A DNA stretch of 64,000 nucleotides from Marmoricola sp. OAE513 (GCF_040546585.1 NZ_JBEPOC010000001.1:558001-622000), one strand, 5' to 3'. Positions 1 through 9,503 are shown, numbered from the stretch's first letter. The notes: a model not told the origin generated them from the letters alone. A program made the numbers and translations.

Positions 1-417
1 CTCGGTGCGTTCGGGGTGGTCCCACAGGCCGCGCTCGAGCTGGAAGGTGGCTCCGTCGTCGTCCGAGCGGAACACCGCCCCGGGCTCGGTGCCGGCGTAC
101 ACGACTCCGTCGCGGGTGCCGGGCACGAGCTGCCAGATCCGCTCCACCGAGGCGTCGACGTCCTCGGGGAAGTGCGCTCCCCCGGTGGGCTGCCACGTCG
201 CGCCGAGGTCGTCGGAGACCTGGATCTGGGGTCCTGTCCAGGGGGACGATGCGCCGGCGTAGAGCCGGGTCCGACCGCCGCGGGGGTCGACCATGCAGGA
301 GTACACCTCCATCATGTCGAAGTGCGGACCGGTCCAGGTCCAGCCGGTACGCCGATCGGCGGCGGTGCCGATCCAGAGCCCCTTGCGCGTACCCACCATC
401 AGGATCGTGGTCGTCAT
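1..417 (-). CDS. BNR/Asp-box repeat protein (sialidase-like propeller), partial
   Basis: The frame opens at an ATG at 417 and runs off the left edge, so only the N-terminal 139 codons are present. The protein begins MTTTILMVGTRKGLWIGTA and carries two Asp-box-like motifs, SDDLGATW and FRSDDDGATF, which mark blades of a beta-propeller of the WD40/YVTN/BNR (sialidase-like) type. No signal peptide is visible. Proteins of this kind are common in actinobacteria and are usually annotated as exo-alpha-sialidase-like or glycosyl-hydrolase BNR proteins, mostly without proven activity. The catalytic residues of true sialidases cannot be judged from this fragment. It is divergent from the small gene at 580. 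Confidence 0.75.
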   Translation of the reverse strand, partial: MTTTILMVGTRKGLWIGTAADRRTGWTWTGPHFDMMEVYSCMVDPRGGRTRLYAGASSPWTGPQIQVSDDLGATWQPTGGAHFPEDVDASVERIWQLVPGTRDGVVYAGTEPGAVFRSDDDGATFQLERGLWDHPERTE

Positions 418-579
418 GGTCCGAGCATGACCCCCGCAGAGCTGCGCCTCAAGACATCTGTGAGACGTAGTTCACACACTCGTCACACACCCGGAACCGT
501 CCTGTCGCCCACGACTGCCATCGTGGGTGGCTCGAGAGGGAGTTTCTCGAGCACCACCACCGAAGAGGGAGGAATCCGG

Positions 580-822
580 ATGAGCAGCATCTTCGCCACG
601 TCGCCGCTGGGCCTCGTCGCACGTTGGTCGACCAGCAGCCAGGAGCAGGCGCGCCGCAACGCGATGGCCGCGTGCACGGTCCTGACCGCCCGCCGGATCG
701 AACGTGTCGAGGTCGAGGAGTTCGTCGCGGCCCACCTGGCCCGACGTGTCCAGACCGCCACCAAGATCGCCGACCAGAGCACCACCACGACGACCGCCGC
801 GCCCGCGCGGCACGTCAGCTGA
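580..822 (+). CDS. small hypothetical protein (80 aa)
   Basis: I do not recognise the family. The ATG at 580 is preceded by a strong ribosome binding site (GAGGGAGG). The product starts MSSIFATSPLGLVARWSTSS, has a charged helical middle (RRIERVEVEEFVAAHLARRV) and ends in a low-complexity tail with a run of Thr and Ala. There is no signal peptide, membrane segment or cysteine pair. The longer open frame reaching back to position 16 is rejected because it lies over the BNR gene on the other strand. The good RBS and typical codon use support a real gene, but no function can be given. Confidence 0.5.
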   Translation: MSSIFATSPLGLVARWSTSSQEQARRNAMAACTVLTARRIERVEVEEFVAAHLARRVQTATKIADQSTTTTTAAPARHVS

Positions 823-927
823 AACCCACCTGACCTGAGTTCCCGCAGTCCGCGTGACCGCTCCCGCACCGCGTGAGATCGAGCACGAAAGCCCCCTTAC
901 GCAGAGGGCCTGGGGGAAACTCAGCAC

Positions 928-1866
928 ATGTCCGCCTCAGTCGCGCCCCTGCACCTCGTCCCCGAACCGGACGAGGGGCTCGCGCTGCGCTACTACAAGG
1001 TCACCGCCAAGGACGGAACCGAGCTGGTGGCCTGGACGAACGACGTCGCCGGACCGACGGTCCTGCTGTGCAACGGGCTGGGAACCAATCCGTACGCGTG
1101 GCCGGCTCTGCTCGACCCGCAGTGCGGGGTCCGGGTGATCTCCTGGAACCACCGCGGCACGGGCGGTTCCGAGCGTCCCTCGGACCGCGACCACGTCGGC
1201 ATCGACGCGTTCGTCGAGGACGCGGCCTCGGTGCTCGACGCGTCCGGCGTGAAGTCCTGCACGGTCATGGGCTGGTCGATGGGCGTGAACACCGCCTTCG
1301 AGCTCGCCACCCTGCATCCCGACCGGGTCGACGGCCTGTTCGCCGTCGCCGGCGTGCCGGGGGGCACCTTCTCCTCCATGCTCGCGCCGCTCGGCGTACC
1401 GCGCTGGGCGCGAGCGGCGCTCACCGTCAACGCCGCCCGCCTGATGCGGCTCACCGGTCCGCTGACGAGCCAGTTCTTCCGCCGCGCTCCGGTCGGCCCG
1501 AAGGTCGTCACCTTCCTCAGCCACACCGGGTTCATGCTCCCGGTGGCCGACCCCGAACTCACCGCCGAGACCGTCCGGGAGATGTTCCAGACCCCGGTCG
1601 AGTGGTACATGCACCTCGCCGTCCAGACCTCGAAGCACCTGCGGATCTCGCTGCGGAACATCGACGTGCCGACGTCGTTCGTCGCCGGACGCTGGGACGT
1701 CCTCGCCTCCTCCGAGGACATGCGCACGGCGGCCGAGCGGATCGACGGCGCGGAGTACACCGAGCTCAACGCGTCGCACTTCGTCGCGATGGAGAAACCC
1801 GACGAGGTGCACGAGCTGTTGCTGAGCCTGCTCGACCGGGTCCCCGACCGCGGGACGCTCTTCTGA
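928..1866 (+). CDS. alpha/beta hydrolase
   Basis: A 312-residue single-domain alpha/beta hydrolase, probably a cytoplasmic esterase or lipase-like enzyme of unknown substrate. The nucleophile elbow GWSMG (Ser near residue 115) follows strand CTVM. An oxyanion-loop region WNHRGTGGS lies near residue 74, the acid is probably in AGRWDVLAS, and the catalytic His is in NASHFVAMEKP near residue 285. There is no signal peptide. The start ATG at 928 follows a GGGGGAAAC stretch. The next gene, a sugar dehydrogenase, is 48 bases downstream on the same strand, so the two may be co-transcribed. Fold assignment is firm; substrate is unknown. Confidence 0.85.
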   Translation: MSASVAPLHLVPEPDEGLALRYYKVTAKDGTELVAWTNDVAGPTVLLCNGLGTNPYAWPALLDPQCGVRVISWNHRGTGGSERPSDRDHVGIDAFVEDAASVLDASGVKSCTVMGWSMGVNTAFELATLHPDRVDGLFAVAGVPGGTFSSMLAPLGVPRWARAALTVNAARLMRLTGPLTSQFFRRAPVGPKVVTFLSHTGFMLPVADPELTAETVREMFQTPVEWYMHLAVQTSKHLRISLRNIDVPTSFVAGRWDVLASSEDMRTAAERIDGAEYTELNASHFVAMEKPDEVHELLLSLLDRVPDRGTLF

Positions 1867-1914
1867 GCCGTTCGACGCCCCGCGGGTGGTTTCGGCGGCA
1901 GGTACTTTCGAGGA

Positions 1915-3051
1915 ATGGCGCCCAGACTCCGCACCAGCCTTGCTCTCACTCCCCTGCTGCTGGCACTCGTCGCCTGCGGCGCCGATCCCGACGAGGACTC
2001 CCCCACTCCTGCGCCCGGGTCGTACGCGACCGACCCGACCCCGACCGCGACCGAGTCGGGGACGACGCTCGCCCCCGTCCGCGCGCCGAAGGTCCTCGGC
2101 ACCGTGGCGACAGGCCTCGAGGCTCCTTGGGGCATCGGCTTCCTCCCGGACGGGTCCGCCCTGGTGACCGAGCGGGACAACGGCAGGGTGCTGCAGGTCA
2201 GCGGTGAGTCGGTCACCGAGGTCGGCACCGTCGACGAGACCCGGGCCGAGGGCGAGGCCGGGCTCCTCGGGCTGGCGGTCTCCCCGGATTTCGAGGAGGA
2301 CCGGACCGTCTTTCTCTACACGACCACCGACCGCGACAACCGCGTGCTGCGAGCACGCTTCGAGGACGGCCGGCTCGGGTCGACGAAGGCGATCCTGACC
2401 GGGATCCCGAACGGCTACATCCACGACGGCGGCCGCCTCGCCTTCGGACCGGACGGTTTCCTCTACGTCTCGACCGGCGAGAGGGGCGAACCCACGCTCG
2501 CCCAGGACCCGGACTCGTTGGGCGGCAAGATCCTGCGGATCACCACCGAGGGCAAGGCCGCTCCGGGAAACCCCGACCCGTCCTCGCCGATCTGGACCCT
2601 GGGACACCGCAACGTCCAGGGGCTCGCCTTCGACGACGCCGGACGCCTCTGGGCCTCGGAGTTCGGCCAGGACACCTGGGACGAGCTGAACCTGATCACG
2701 GCGGGCGAGAACTACGGCTGGCCCCGCGTCGAGGGCAAGGGCAGCAACAGCCGCTACCGCAACCCGCAGCAGCAGTGGCGCACCGACGACGCGTCGCCCT
2801 CAGGCCTCGCGTTCCTCGACGGCCACCTCTGGATGGCCTCGCTCAAGGGCGAACGGTTGTGGCGGGTGACGGTGGACGGCGCGAAGGCCGTGAACCCGAA
2901 GGGCTTCTTCGTCGGCACGTACGGCCGGATGCGTACGGCGGTCGCCGCCCCCGACGGACGCCTGTGGGTCACCACGTCCAACCGGGACGGACGCGGTGAC
3001 CCACAGGAGGGCGACGACCAGATCCTGCTGGTCGACCCTGGTACTTCCTAG
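1915..3051 (+). CDS. PQQ-dependent sugar dehydrogenase-type lipoprotein
   Basis: A 378-residue secreted lipoprotein of the glucose/sorbosone dehydrogenase (GSDH) beta-propeller family. The N-terminus has a hydrophobic signal and a lipobox LVAC (Cys near 22), followed by a Pro/Thr-rich linker to about residue 55. The propeller begins GLEAPWGIGFLPDGSALVTERDNGRV and carries the family hallmarks GEAGLLGLAVSPDF, DGGRLAFGPDGFLYVSTGE, WTLGHRNVQGLAFD, WASEFGQDTWDELN and GENYGWP. Relatives oxidise aldose sugars with PQQ, although many actinobacterial members have untested activity. It ends 7 bases before the convergent gene at 3059, with no obvious terminator between them. Confidence 0.88.
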   Translation: MAPRLRTSLALTPLLLALVACGADPDEDSPTPAPGSYATDPTPTATESGTTLAPVRAPKVLGTVATGLEAPWGIGFLPDGSALVTERDNGRVLQVSGESVTEVGTVDETRAEGEAGLLGLAVSPDFEEDRTVFLYTTTDRDNRVLRARFEDGRLGSTKAILTGIPNGYIHDGGRLAFGPDGFLYVSTGERGEPTLAQDPDSLGGKILRITTEGKAAPGNPDPSSPIWTLGHRNVQGLAFDDAGRLWASEFGQDTWDELNLITAGENYGWPRVEGKGSNSRYRNPQQQWRTDDASPSGLAFLDGHLWMASLKGERLWRVTVDGAKAVNPKGFFVGTYGRMRTAVAAPDGRLWVTTSNRDGRGDPQEGDDQILLVDPGTS

Positions 3052-3058
3052 CTGCCGG

Positions 3059-4702
3059 TTACTTCTTGACCACCTTGACGGTCGTCGAGCCGGTGCGGTC
3101 GGGGAACTGGCCGACGGCCCTGATGGTCTTCTTGCCGACCTTCTTGCTCGGCTTCAGCTTGGCGGCGAACCGACCCTGAGCCGTGGCGACGCCCGAGACC
3201 TTGTCGCCCTTGACCGAGACGGTCACCTTCTCGCCCGGCGCGAGGCCGTAGACGATGACCGTGACCGACTTGCCGCTCGTCACCTTGCTCTTCTTCTTGA
3301 GGAGGGTGAACCTCGCGGGACCGAGCACCTTGGTGACGACGGTGTCGGTGTTGCCGTCCTTGTCGACCACCGTGACCGTGCGGTTCGCCGTGCTGCTCGG
3401 CAGCGGCAGCGCGATGGAGGCAGAGCCCGACGCGTTGGCGACACCGGCCTTGAAGTTGTTCGCCACGGTCGTGCAGAGCTTGGCACCGGCGGCCGCACCG
3501 GAGACCTGGTAGGTGGCCGGCGAGCCACCGCGCTGGTAGCCGTTCGGGCCGGTGAGGTTCAGCGTGACCGCCGGACCTGCCTGCACCAGCGAGAGGCCGT
3601 AGAGGACCTGGCTCGTCGAACGCTGCCAGGTGCCCACGGCGGTGAGCGGGACGCCCTCGTTGCGGCCGTCGGTCAGCGTGTCCTCGTCGAGCGCGACGGC
3701 ACCGACGAACTTCTTCAACCCGGTGCACGCGTCGGTGTCGTTGGCCTGGAAGTCGCGCAGCCACTGGGCCGCCTCGGCGGTGTCAGCCGTCTCGCCGAGC
3801 GCCTGCGCGGCGAGGCCGGTGTTGTTGGCGTTGCCGGTGCCGGTGCCCCAGGAACCGTTCGCGTTCTGCTGGGTCACGAGCCACGCGCGGGCGCTCGCCA
3901 GCGCAGCCGTCACGTTGACGCCCGGCTCGCTCGCGATCGCCTGCAGGTTGATCACCGCCGTGGCCGTGGCACCGATCCGGTCGCCGTACGTCGCGGTGTC
4001 GCCGGCGCCGCACTCCTGGTTGGGGTCGTCGGAGGCGTCGAACTTCTCCCGGAAGCCGCCGTCGGCGCACTGCTGGTCGAGCAGGAAGTCCAGCACGGCC
4101 GCCTTGTCGTCGGAGTCCGCGAGGACCAGTGCCCGGGCAGCGAAGGACTGCCCGAAGACGTTGGCGTTGTCTCCCGGGACGGGGTTGAAGTCCGGCGGCG
4201 GGTACACGAAGTCGTTGATGTTGCGGATGCGTCCCGTCAGGGGTGCGCCCTGGTACAGGTTGTCCTCGATGTCGGCCTGCACCTTGTCCCGGTAGACGCT
4301 CGGGTCCGACCCGGCGACCTGGGAGAGGACGAGCGCCTTGGCCATCGAGCCGGTGAGCTCGGTCGGCGAGGAGGGGTTGCCGAACCCGGAGTCGTAGTCG
4401 GTGACCCAGCTGTAGTAGTGCTCGCGCACGGCCTTCCCGATCGCCTTGACCGTCTCGGGCTCCTTGCCGAGGGCCTTGAGCGACAGCGCGACGTCGGCGG
4501 AGAGGCCGTAGTCCTCGATCCCGCCGAAGGCCGGGTTGAGCATGATGTCGTCGACGAGCTGGTTCTTCAGGTAGGAGATGGCCTGGTCCAGCGGACGCGG
4601 GTCCGCAGCCGCCTGGGCCGGGGGCGCCGCCAGGGTGAGCCCGGTGGCGGTGAGCGCCGAGGCCGCGACGAGCGCGCCCAGACGTCGGGAGACGAGAGAC
4701 AT
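3059..4702 (-). CDS. secreted prenyltransferase/squalene-oxidase-repeat protein, cobalamin-riboswitch controlled
   Basis: A 547-residue exported protein. Residues 1-31 are a Sec signal ending PPAQAAAD. The next roughly 350 residues form an alpha-barrel of the squalene-cyclase/prenyltransferase/transcobalamin type, with repeats such as LDQQCADGGFREKF and TQQNANGSWGTG. The last roughly 90 residues are a Lys-rich Ig-like beta domain. No DxDD-type cyclase motif was seen, so terpene cyclisation is unlikely. A cobalamin riboswitch lies in its leader. The same alpha-barrel fold binds B12 in intrinsic factor and transcobalamin, so a role in capturing or salvaging extracellular corrinoid is a reasonable inference, not proven. 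The ATG at 4702 is preferred over the upstream frame because it follows AAGGAAACC directly after the riboswitch. Confidence 0.8.
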   Translation of the reverse strand: MSLVSRRLGALVAASALTATGLTLAAPPAQAAADPRPLDQAISYLKNQLVDDIMLNPAFGGIEDYGLSADVALSLKALGKEPETVKAIGKAVREHYYSWVTDYDSGFGNPSSPTELTGSMAKALVLSQVAGSDPSVYRDKVQADIEDNLYQGAPLTGRIRNINDFVYPPPDFNPVPGDNANVFGQSFAARALVLADSDDKAAVLDFLLDQQCADGGFREKFDASDDPNQECGAGDTATYGDRIGATATAVINLQAIASEPGVNVTAALASARAWLVTQQNANGSWGTGTGNANNTGLAAQALGETADTAEAAQWLRDFQANDTDACTGLKKFVGAVALDEDTLTDGRNEGVPLTAVGTWQRSTSQVLYGLSLVQAGPAVTLNLTGPNGYQRGGSPATYQVSGAAAGAKLCTTVANNFKAGVANASGSASIALPLPSSTANRTVTVVDKDGNTDTVVTKVLGPARFTLLKKKSKVTSGKSVTVIVYGLAPGEKVTVSVKGDKVSGVATAQGRFAAKLKPSKKVGKKTIRAVGQFPDRTGSTTVKVVKK

Positions 4703-4706
4703 GGTT

Positions 4707-4733
4707 TCCTTCCCGCTGCATGAACGGGAGGCA
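4707..4733 (-). promoter_or_regulatory. possible Shine-Dalgarno-sequestering hairpin (riboswitch expression platform)
   Basis: In the mRNA of the 3059-4702 gene a 5-bp stem TCCCG (4729-4725) / CGGGA (4715-4711) with a 9-base loop abuts and partly covers the ribosome binding site GGGAAGGA. With the riboswitch just upstream this could be the on/off element for translation. The stem is short, so the assignment is tentative. Confidence 0.35.
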
Positions 4734-4759
4734 GTCAGCCGCCCGCTGCTTTCCACGAC

Positions 4760-4885
4760 AGCGTTGGTGCGAGGACGTCGCGTGGCGGGCGTTCCGACTC
4801 GTCGCGCACCTGCGTGCGCGACCTACGGCTGCGGGTCAGTGCCGGACTCGGACCGGCTTTCCCCACCACGGACGTGAGATGGAAT
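4760..4885 (-). ncRNA. cobalamin riboswitch (RF00174-like)
   Basis: Read on the minus strand, the leader contains the conserved core in the right order: GGGGAA, then GCCGGTCCGAGTCCGGC (P5/P6 region), then CTGACCCGCAGCCGTAGG, a variable arm GCGCACGCAGGTGCGCGAC, and the B12-box-like GAGTCGGAACGCCCGCC. The flanks CGTGG (4870-4866) and CCACG (4785-4781) can close the outer helix. This matches the AdoCbl-type cobalamin riboswitch consensus. It sits 60-180 bases upstream of the ATG at 4702, so it should repress the secreted barrel protein when intracellular cobalamin is high. Confidence 0.85.
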
Positions 4886-4929
4886 TGTGAGGTGTCCTCA
4901 GCAGAGGACGCCTGAGCCTAACCCAGGGC

Positions 4930-6432
4930 CTAACCCAGCTTCTCGAGGATCAGCTCGCGAACGCGCCCGGCGTCGGCCTGCCCGCCCATGTCCTTCATCA
5001 CCGCACCGATCAGCGCACCGGCAGCGGCGTGCTTGCCGTCGCGGATCTTGTCCGCGACGTCCGGGTTGGCGGCGATCGCACGGTCGACGGCCTCGCCCAG
5101 GGCGCCGTCGTCGGAGACCACGGCCAGGCCGCGGGCAGCGACGACCGCGTCCGGCTCCCCCTCGCCGGCGAGGACGCCGTCGAAGACCTGCCGGGCCAGC
5201 TTGTCGTTGATCGTGCCGGCGTCGACGAGCGCCTGGATCGCCGCCACCTGCGCGGGCGTGATGGGCAGCGCGGCCAGCTCGACGCCGTCCTCGTTGGCCC
5301 GTCGGGTCAGCTCGGCGACCCACCACTTGCGGGCTGCCTGCGGGGACGCACCGGCGGCGACGGTCTCCTCGATCAGGCCGACCGCCTCTGCCGCGACAAC
5401 GTCGCGCATCTCCAGGTCGGTGTAGCCCCACTCGGCCTGCAACCGGGCGCGCTTGTCGCGCAGCGGCTCGGGCAGGGCCGCCTTGAGCTCGGCCACCCAC
5501 TCCCGGCTCGGGGCGACCGGGACCAGGTCCGGTTCCGGGAAGTAGCGGTAATCGTCGGCGTCGGACTTCTCGCGGCCCGAGGTGGTCTCCCCGGTGTCTT
5601 CGTGGAAGTGCCGGGTCTCCTGGAGGATCGACTCCCCCGCGCTCAGCAGGGCCGCCTGGCGGGAGACCTCGAAGCGGGCCGCACGCTCGACCGAACGCAA
5701 CGAGTTCACGTTCTTGGTCTCGGTCCGGGTGCCGAGCGTGCCCGACCCCTTCGGGGACAGCGAGAGGTTCACGTCGCAGCGCATCGACCCCTGCTCCATC
5801 CGGACGTCGGAGACGTCCAGGCCGAGCAGCAGGTCGCGCAGCGTCGCGACGTACGCGCGAGCCACCGCGGGCGCCTTTGCGCCGGCGCCCAGGATCGGGC
5901 GGGTAACGATCTCGATGAGCGGGATTCCCGCACGGTTGTAGTCGACCAGCGAGTAGTCGGCACCGTGGATGCGACCCGTGGCACCGCCGACGTGCAGCGA
6001 CTTGCCGGTGTCCTCCTCCATGTGCGCGCGCTCGATCTCGACCCGGAAGACCTCGGGCCCGTCGGCTCCGTCGACCTCGACGTCGAGGTAGCCGTCGAAG
6101 GCGATCGGCTCGTCGTACTGGGAGGTCTGGAAGTTCTTCGGCATGTCCGGGTAGAAGTAGTTCTTCCGGGCCATCCGGCACCACTCGGCGATCTCGCAGT
6201 TCAGCGCGAGACCGATGCGGATCGCCGACTCGACGGCCTTGCCGTTGATGACCGGGAGCGAGCCCGGCAGGCCGAGACAGGTCGGGCAGGTCTGGGTGTT
6301 CGGCTCGGCACCGAATTCGACCGAGCAACCGCAGAACATCTTGGTGCGGGTGCTCAGCTCGACGTGGACCTCCAGGCCCATCGCGGGATCGAACGCTGCG
6401 ATCGCGTCGTCGTAGGACATCAGCTCGGTCAT
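4930..6432 (-). CDS. gatB: Asp-tRNA(Asn)/Glu-tRNA(Gln) amidotransferase subunit B
   Basis: A 500-residue GatB, the tRNA-binding/kinase subunit of the GatCAB amidotransferase that turns Glu-tRNA(Gln) or Asp-tRNA(Asn) into the amide forms using ammonia passed from GatA. Recognisable features are [23 protein letters not shown] with the CxC...CPTC zinc-type cysteines, [35 protein letters not shown] and a C-terminal YqeY-like helical domain ending near [18 protein letters not shown]. Its ATG overlaps the gatA stop as ATGA, so translation is probably coupled. It is the last gene of gatC-gatA-gatB. Confidence 0.97.
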   Translation of the reverse strand: MTELMSYDDAIAAFDPAMGLEVHVELSTRTKMFCGCSVEFGAEPNTQTCPTCLGLPGSLPVINGKAVESAIRIGLALNCEIAEWCRMARKNYFYPDMPKNFQTSQYDEPIAFDGYLDVEVDGADGPEVFRVEIERAHMEEDTGKSLHVGGATGRIHGADYSLVDYNRAGIPLIEIVTRPILGAGAKAPAVARAYVATLRDLLLGLDVSDVRMEQGSMRCDVNLSLSPKGSGTLGTRTETKNVNSLRSVERAARFEVSRQAALLSAGESILQETRHFHEDTGETTSGREKSDADDYRYFPEPDLVPVAPSREWVAELKAALPEPLRDKRARLQAEWGYTDLEMRDVVAAEAVGLIEETVAAGASPQAARKWWVAELTRRANEDGVELAALPITPAQVAAIQALVDAGTINDKLARQVFDGVLAGEGEPDAVVAARGLAVVSDDGALGEAVDRAIAANPDVADKIRDGKHAAAGALIGAVMKDMGGQADAGRVRELILEKLG

Positions 6433-7934
6433 CGGGCCACCTCGGGTGCCTGCGCGAGGAGCGGTCCGCCCCAGCTCTTCTCCAACAGTGCTTCGAGCGC
6501 GGCGCCGACCCGGTACAGCCGGTCGTCGGCCAGCGCGGGGGCCAGGATCTGGAACCCCACCGGGAGGCCGTCCTCGGGTGCCAGCCCGGCGGGCAGCGAC
6601 AGGCCGGGGACGCCGGCCAGGTTCGCCGGGATCGTGGCGATGTCGTTGAGGTACATCGCCAACGGGTCGTCCAGCTTCTCGCCGATCTTGAAGGCTGTCG
6701 TCGGCGCCGTCGGGCTGACCAGCACGTCGGCCTTCTCGAAAGCGGAGTCGAAGTCGCGGCTGATCAGCGTGCGCACCTTCTGCGCCTGGCCGTAGTAGGC
6801 GTCGTAGTAGCCGCTGGACAGCGCGTAGGTGCCCAGGATGATGCGGCGCTTCACCTCGTCACCGAAGCCGGCGTCCCGGGAGGCGCGCATCACGTCCTCC
6901 GCACTCGGGTCGCCCTCGGGGACCACCCGGAGTCCGTAGCGCATCGCGTCGAAACGGGCCAGGTTCGAGGAGGCCTCGCTCGGCATGATCAGGTAGTACG
7001 CCGCGAGCGCGTGCACGAAGCTCGGGCAGGACACCTCGACGACCTCGGCGCCGGCGCCGACGAGCAGCGCGACCGCCTCGTCGAAGCGCTGCTGGACGCC
7101 GGGCTGGTAACCCTCGCCGCCCAGCTCGGTGATGACCCCGACGCGGACGCCGGCCAGGTCACCGGCGGCACCCGTGCGGGCGGCCTCGGCGAACGCCGCG
7201 AGGGGCTGGTCGATGCTTGTCGAGTCCTTCGGGTCGTGCCCGCCGATCACCTCGTGAAGCAGGGCGGAGTCCAAGACGGTCCGGGTGACCGGGCCTACCT
7301 GGTCGAGCGAGTTCGCCATCGCGACGAGGCCGTAGCGGGAGATGCCGCCGTACGTCGGCTTCAACCCGACCGTGCCGGTGACGGCGCCGGGCTGGCGGAT
7401 CGAGCCGCCCGTGTCGGTGCCGATCGCCAGGGGCGCCTCGAAGGCGGCCACGGCGGCCGCCGAACCACCGCCGGAACCGCCGGGGATCCGGTCGGTGTCC
7501 CACGGGTTCCGGGTCGGACCGTACGCCGAGTGCTCGGTGGAGGAACCCATCGCGAACTCGTCCATGTTGGTCTTGCCCAGGATGGGAAGACCGGCTTCCT
7601 TGAGCTTCGCGACCACGGTCGCGTCGTACGGCGGGATCCAGCCCTCGAGGATCTTGGAGCCGCAGGTGGTCGGCAGGCCCTCGGTGGCCAGCACGTCCTT
7701 GACCGCGATCGGGACGCCGTCCAGCGGTGAGGCGAGCTCGCCGGCGGCGCGACGGGCGTCAGAGGCAGCCGCTTGCGCGAGTGCGCCCTCGGCGTCGACG
7801 TGCAGGAAGGCGTGGACGGTCGTGTCGACCGCGGCGATCCGGTCCAGGCACAGCTGGGTCAGCTCGACACTGGTGGTCTCGCCCGCGGCGAGGGCGTCGG
7901 CCAGCTCGGCCGCGCTCCTCGTCAAGAGGCTCAC
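6429..7934 (-). CDS. gatA: Asp-tRNA(Asn)/Glu-tRNA(Gln) amidotransferase subunit A
   Basis: A 501-residue amidase-signature enzyme, the glutaminase subunit of GatCAB. The Ser-cisSer-Lys triad is visible: the Lys in [12 protein letters not shown] (near residue 80), the cis-Ser region [13 protein letters not shown] and the nucleophile loop [12 protein letters not shown]. Downstream motifs [21 protein letters not shown] and LDQVGPVTR are typical of the family. It starts with GTG at 7934, overlapping the gatC stop as GTGA. Full length and an intact catalytic set indicate a functional protein. Confidence 0.97.
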   Translation of the reverse strand: MSLLTRSAAELADALAAGETTSVELTQLCLDRIAAVDTTVHAFLHVDAEGALAQAAASDARRAAGELASPLDGVPIAVKDVLATEGLPTTCGSKILEGWIPPYDATVVAKLKEAGLPILGKTNMDEFAMGSSTEHSAYGPTRNPWDTDRIPGGSGGGSAAAVAAFEAPLAIGTDTGGSIRQPGAVTGTVGLKPTYGGISRYGLVAMANSLDQVGPVTRTVLDSALLHEVIGGHDPKDSTSIDQPLAAFAEAARTGAAGDLAGVRVGVITELGGEGYQPGVQQRFDEAVALLVGAGAEVVEVSCPSFVHALAAYYLIMPSEASSNLARFDAMRYGLRVVPEGDPSAEDVMRASRDAGFGDEVKRRIILGTYALSSGYYDAYYGQAQKVRTLISRDFDSAFEKADVLVSPTAPTTAFKIGEKLDDPLAMYLNDIATIPANLAGVPGLSLPAGLAPEDGLPVGFQILAPALADDRLYRVGAALEALLEKSWGGPLLAQAPEVAR

Positions 7935-8254
7935 TGCTCGTCCCCCAGGATCCGCGGGACGGAGAAGCGCTGCTGCTCACTCGCCGGGGCGCCCGACAGC
8001 GCCTGCTCGGCGGTCAGGCTCGGGACGATCACGTCGTCACGGAACACGTTGGTCAGCGGGATCGCGTGCGAGGTCGGCGGGATGTCCGCAGCAGCGACCT
8101 CGGCGATCGAGGCGATGCTCTCCAGGATCACGGAGAGCTGGGGGGCGATGTGGTCGAGCTCGGCGTCGTCGAGGTCGATCCGGGCGAGATCGGCCAGGTG
8201 CCGGACCTCGTCACGGGTGATCTCGACTCGGCTCGATCCAGGGATTTCAGGCAT
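7931..8254 (-). CDS. gatC: Asp-tRNA(Asn)/Glu-tRNA(Gln) amidotransferase subunit C
   Basis: A 107-residue GatC, the small belt-like subunit that holds GatA and GatB together. The family opening is clear ([23 protein letters not shown]), followed by the central [14 protein letters not shown] helix and the extended C-terminal arm with R-x-D ([10 protein letters not shown]). It is the first gene of the gatCAB operon; the ATG at 8254 follows an AGGATTG-type ribosome binding site. The upstream gap to the reductase gene holds the 33-base repeats. Confidence 0.95.
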   Translation of the reverse strand: MPEIPGSSRVEITRDEVRHLADLARIDLDDAELDHIAPQLSVILESIASIAEVAAADIPPTSHAIPLTNVFRDDVIVPSLTAEQALSGAPASEQQRFSVPRILGDEQ

Positions 8255-8288
8255 GCCGACAATCCTAGTGGCCGGGGATGCAGCCCTA

Positions 8289-8368
8289 TCACCGCATCTC
8301 GGCAGGCTCGATGACCGGAACCGACCGCAGGCCCCTCACCGCATCTCGGCAGGCTCGATGACCGGAAC
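8289..8368. repeat. two direct copies of a 33-base intergenic repeat
   Basis: Two identical 33-base copies lie at 8289-8321 and 8336-8368, separated by 14 bases, in the gap between gatC and the reductase gene. Read on the minus strand the unit begins CCGGTCATCGAGCCTGCCG. A diverged copy lies at 59546-59575 in another gap. This behaves like a dispersed intergenic repeat family, not a CRISPR: there are only two tandem units and a short spacer. Confidence 0.8.
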
Positions 8369-8373
8369 TGGGC

Positions 8374-9438
8374 TCAGCCCCTGACCAGCCCGTCGTCGAT
8401 CATCTGCTGGAAGTGCTCGACCACCGAGTCCGCGGCCGGCCGGAAGTCGATCCCCAGCTCGGCGACCGTGCGGGAGTTGTCGAAGCGCAGCGGGTAGCCG
8501 ACGTTGAGGTCGACGTACTTGCGGGTCAGTCCCGCGACGGGCGCGGCCAGCCGGATCAGTGCCTTCGGTGCCTCGAACAGCGGGAAGGACGGCCGGTAGC
8601 CGAAGTTCTCCCGCAGCACCTGCCCGATGCCGAGCATGCTCATCGTCTCGGAGTTGGTGATGTAGCGGCCGTGCGCGGACGGGGTGAACCCGGCGGCGAT
8701 GTGCGCCCGGGCGACGTCGCGGACGTCGACCACGCCGAGCTGCAGCGCCGGTGCACCCGTGGCGAGCGAGAAGTCGGTGAAGTGGTTCATGGTGGCCATC
8801 GAGCCCGACTTGCTGACCTTGGTGAGCGCGGGGCCGAGCACCAGACCGGGGTGGATGGTCACCAGGTCCCAGCGGTCCTGCGCACCGGCGTACTCCCAGG
8901 CGTCGCGCTCGGCGACGGTCTTGGAGTAGGAGTACTCCTGGTGGGTGGCCGTGCTGGTGGTGTTCCAGTCGTCCTCGGTGAACTGGTCCTTGCCGCGCAT
9001 GTCGGCGCTGTCGCCGTAGATCGCGACGACGCTGCTGGTGAGCACCACCCGCTTGACCGTGTCGAGCTCGTTGACGCTGTCGAGCACGTTCCGGGTGCCG
9101 TCGACGGCGGGACGGATCAGCTGCTTCTCCGGGTCGCGGACCTTGCCGAGCAGGAACGGCGAGGCGGTGTGGATGACGAGCTCGCAGCCGGTCATCGCCC
9201 CGGTGTAGCTGCCGGGTTCCAGCAGCTCCGCCCGGTGCAGGGTGAGCCTGCCGGGGTGCGCCTCGGACAGCGCGTGCAGGTGCTCGAGTCCCTTCGGCTT
9301 CTTCGGGTCGCGCACGGTCGCCCGGACGGTGTAGCCGTCCTCCAGCAGGTACCGGACGACCCAGCTCGCGACGTACCCGCTGCCGCCGGTGACCAGGACG
9401 GGCTTGGTCGGATCGATCGTGGTGCTCTTCGCGCTCAT
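8374..9438 (-). CDS. NAD(P)-dependent SDR-family reductase (dihydroflavonol-4-reductase-like)
   Basis: A 354-residue extended short-chain dehydrogenase. The Rossmann dinucleotide motif is VLVTGGSGYVASWVVRYLL (near residue 15). The strand motif RVVLTSSVVAIYGD carries the catalytic Ser/Thr, and YSYSK holds the active Tyr and Lys (near 170). HPGLVLGP and the substrate-side pattern are those of aldehyde/ketone reductases of the dihydroflavonol-4-reductase/cinnamoyl-CoA-reductase type. The physiological substrate is unknown. It starts with ATG at 9438 and is divergent from the DinB gene across a 65-base gap, so both may use back-to-back promoters. Confidence 0.85.
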   Translation of the reverse strand: MSAKSTTIDPTKPVLVTGGSGYVASWVVRYLLEDGYTVRATVRDPKKPKGLEHLHALSEAHPGRLTLHRAELLEPGSYTGAMTGCELVIHTASPFLLGKVRDPEKQLIRPAVDGTRNVLDSVNELDTVKRVVLTSSVVAIYGDSADMRGKDQFTEDDWNTTSTATHQEYSYSKTVAERDAWEYAGAQDRWDLVTIHPGLVLGPALTKVSKSGSMATMNHFTDFSLATGAPALQLGVVDVRDVARAHIAAGFTPSAHGRYITNSETMSMLGIGQVLRENFGYRPSFPLFEAPKALIRLAAPVAGLTRKYVDLNVGYPLRFDNSRTVAELGIDFRPAADSVVEHFQQMIDDGLVRG

Positions 9439-9503
9439 GCGCCGAGGTTAGAGGTCCGGAGAACTCCGCCGACACCGTCCCGAGGGGTGACTACGCTCAC
9501 GCC

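Noticed and set aside
1081-1110. CCAATCC within the hydrolase at 928 as another SigK site
   Set aside because: No CCGAA(T/C) at 14-17 bases spacing and no downstream start; coding coincidence.
8289-8368. Two tandem repeats resembling a minimal CRISPR
   Set aside because: Only two units with a 14-base spacer, no cas genes, and a diverged copy elsewhere; better explained as a dispersed repeat.
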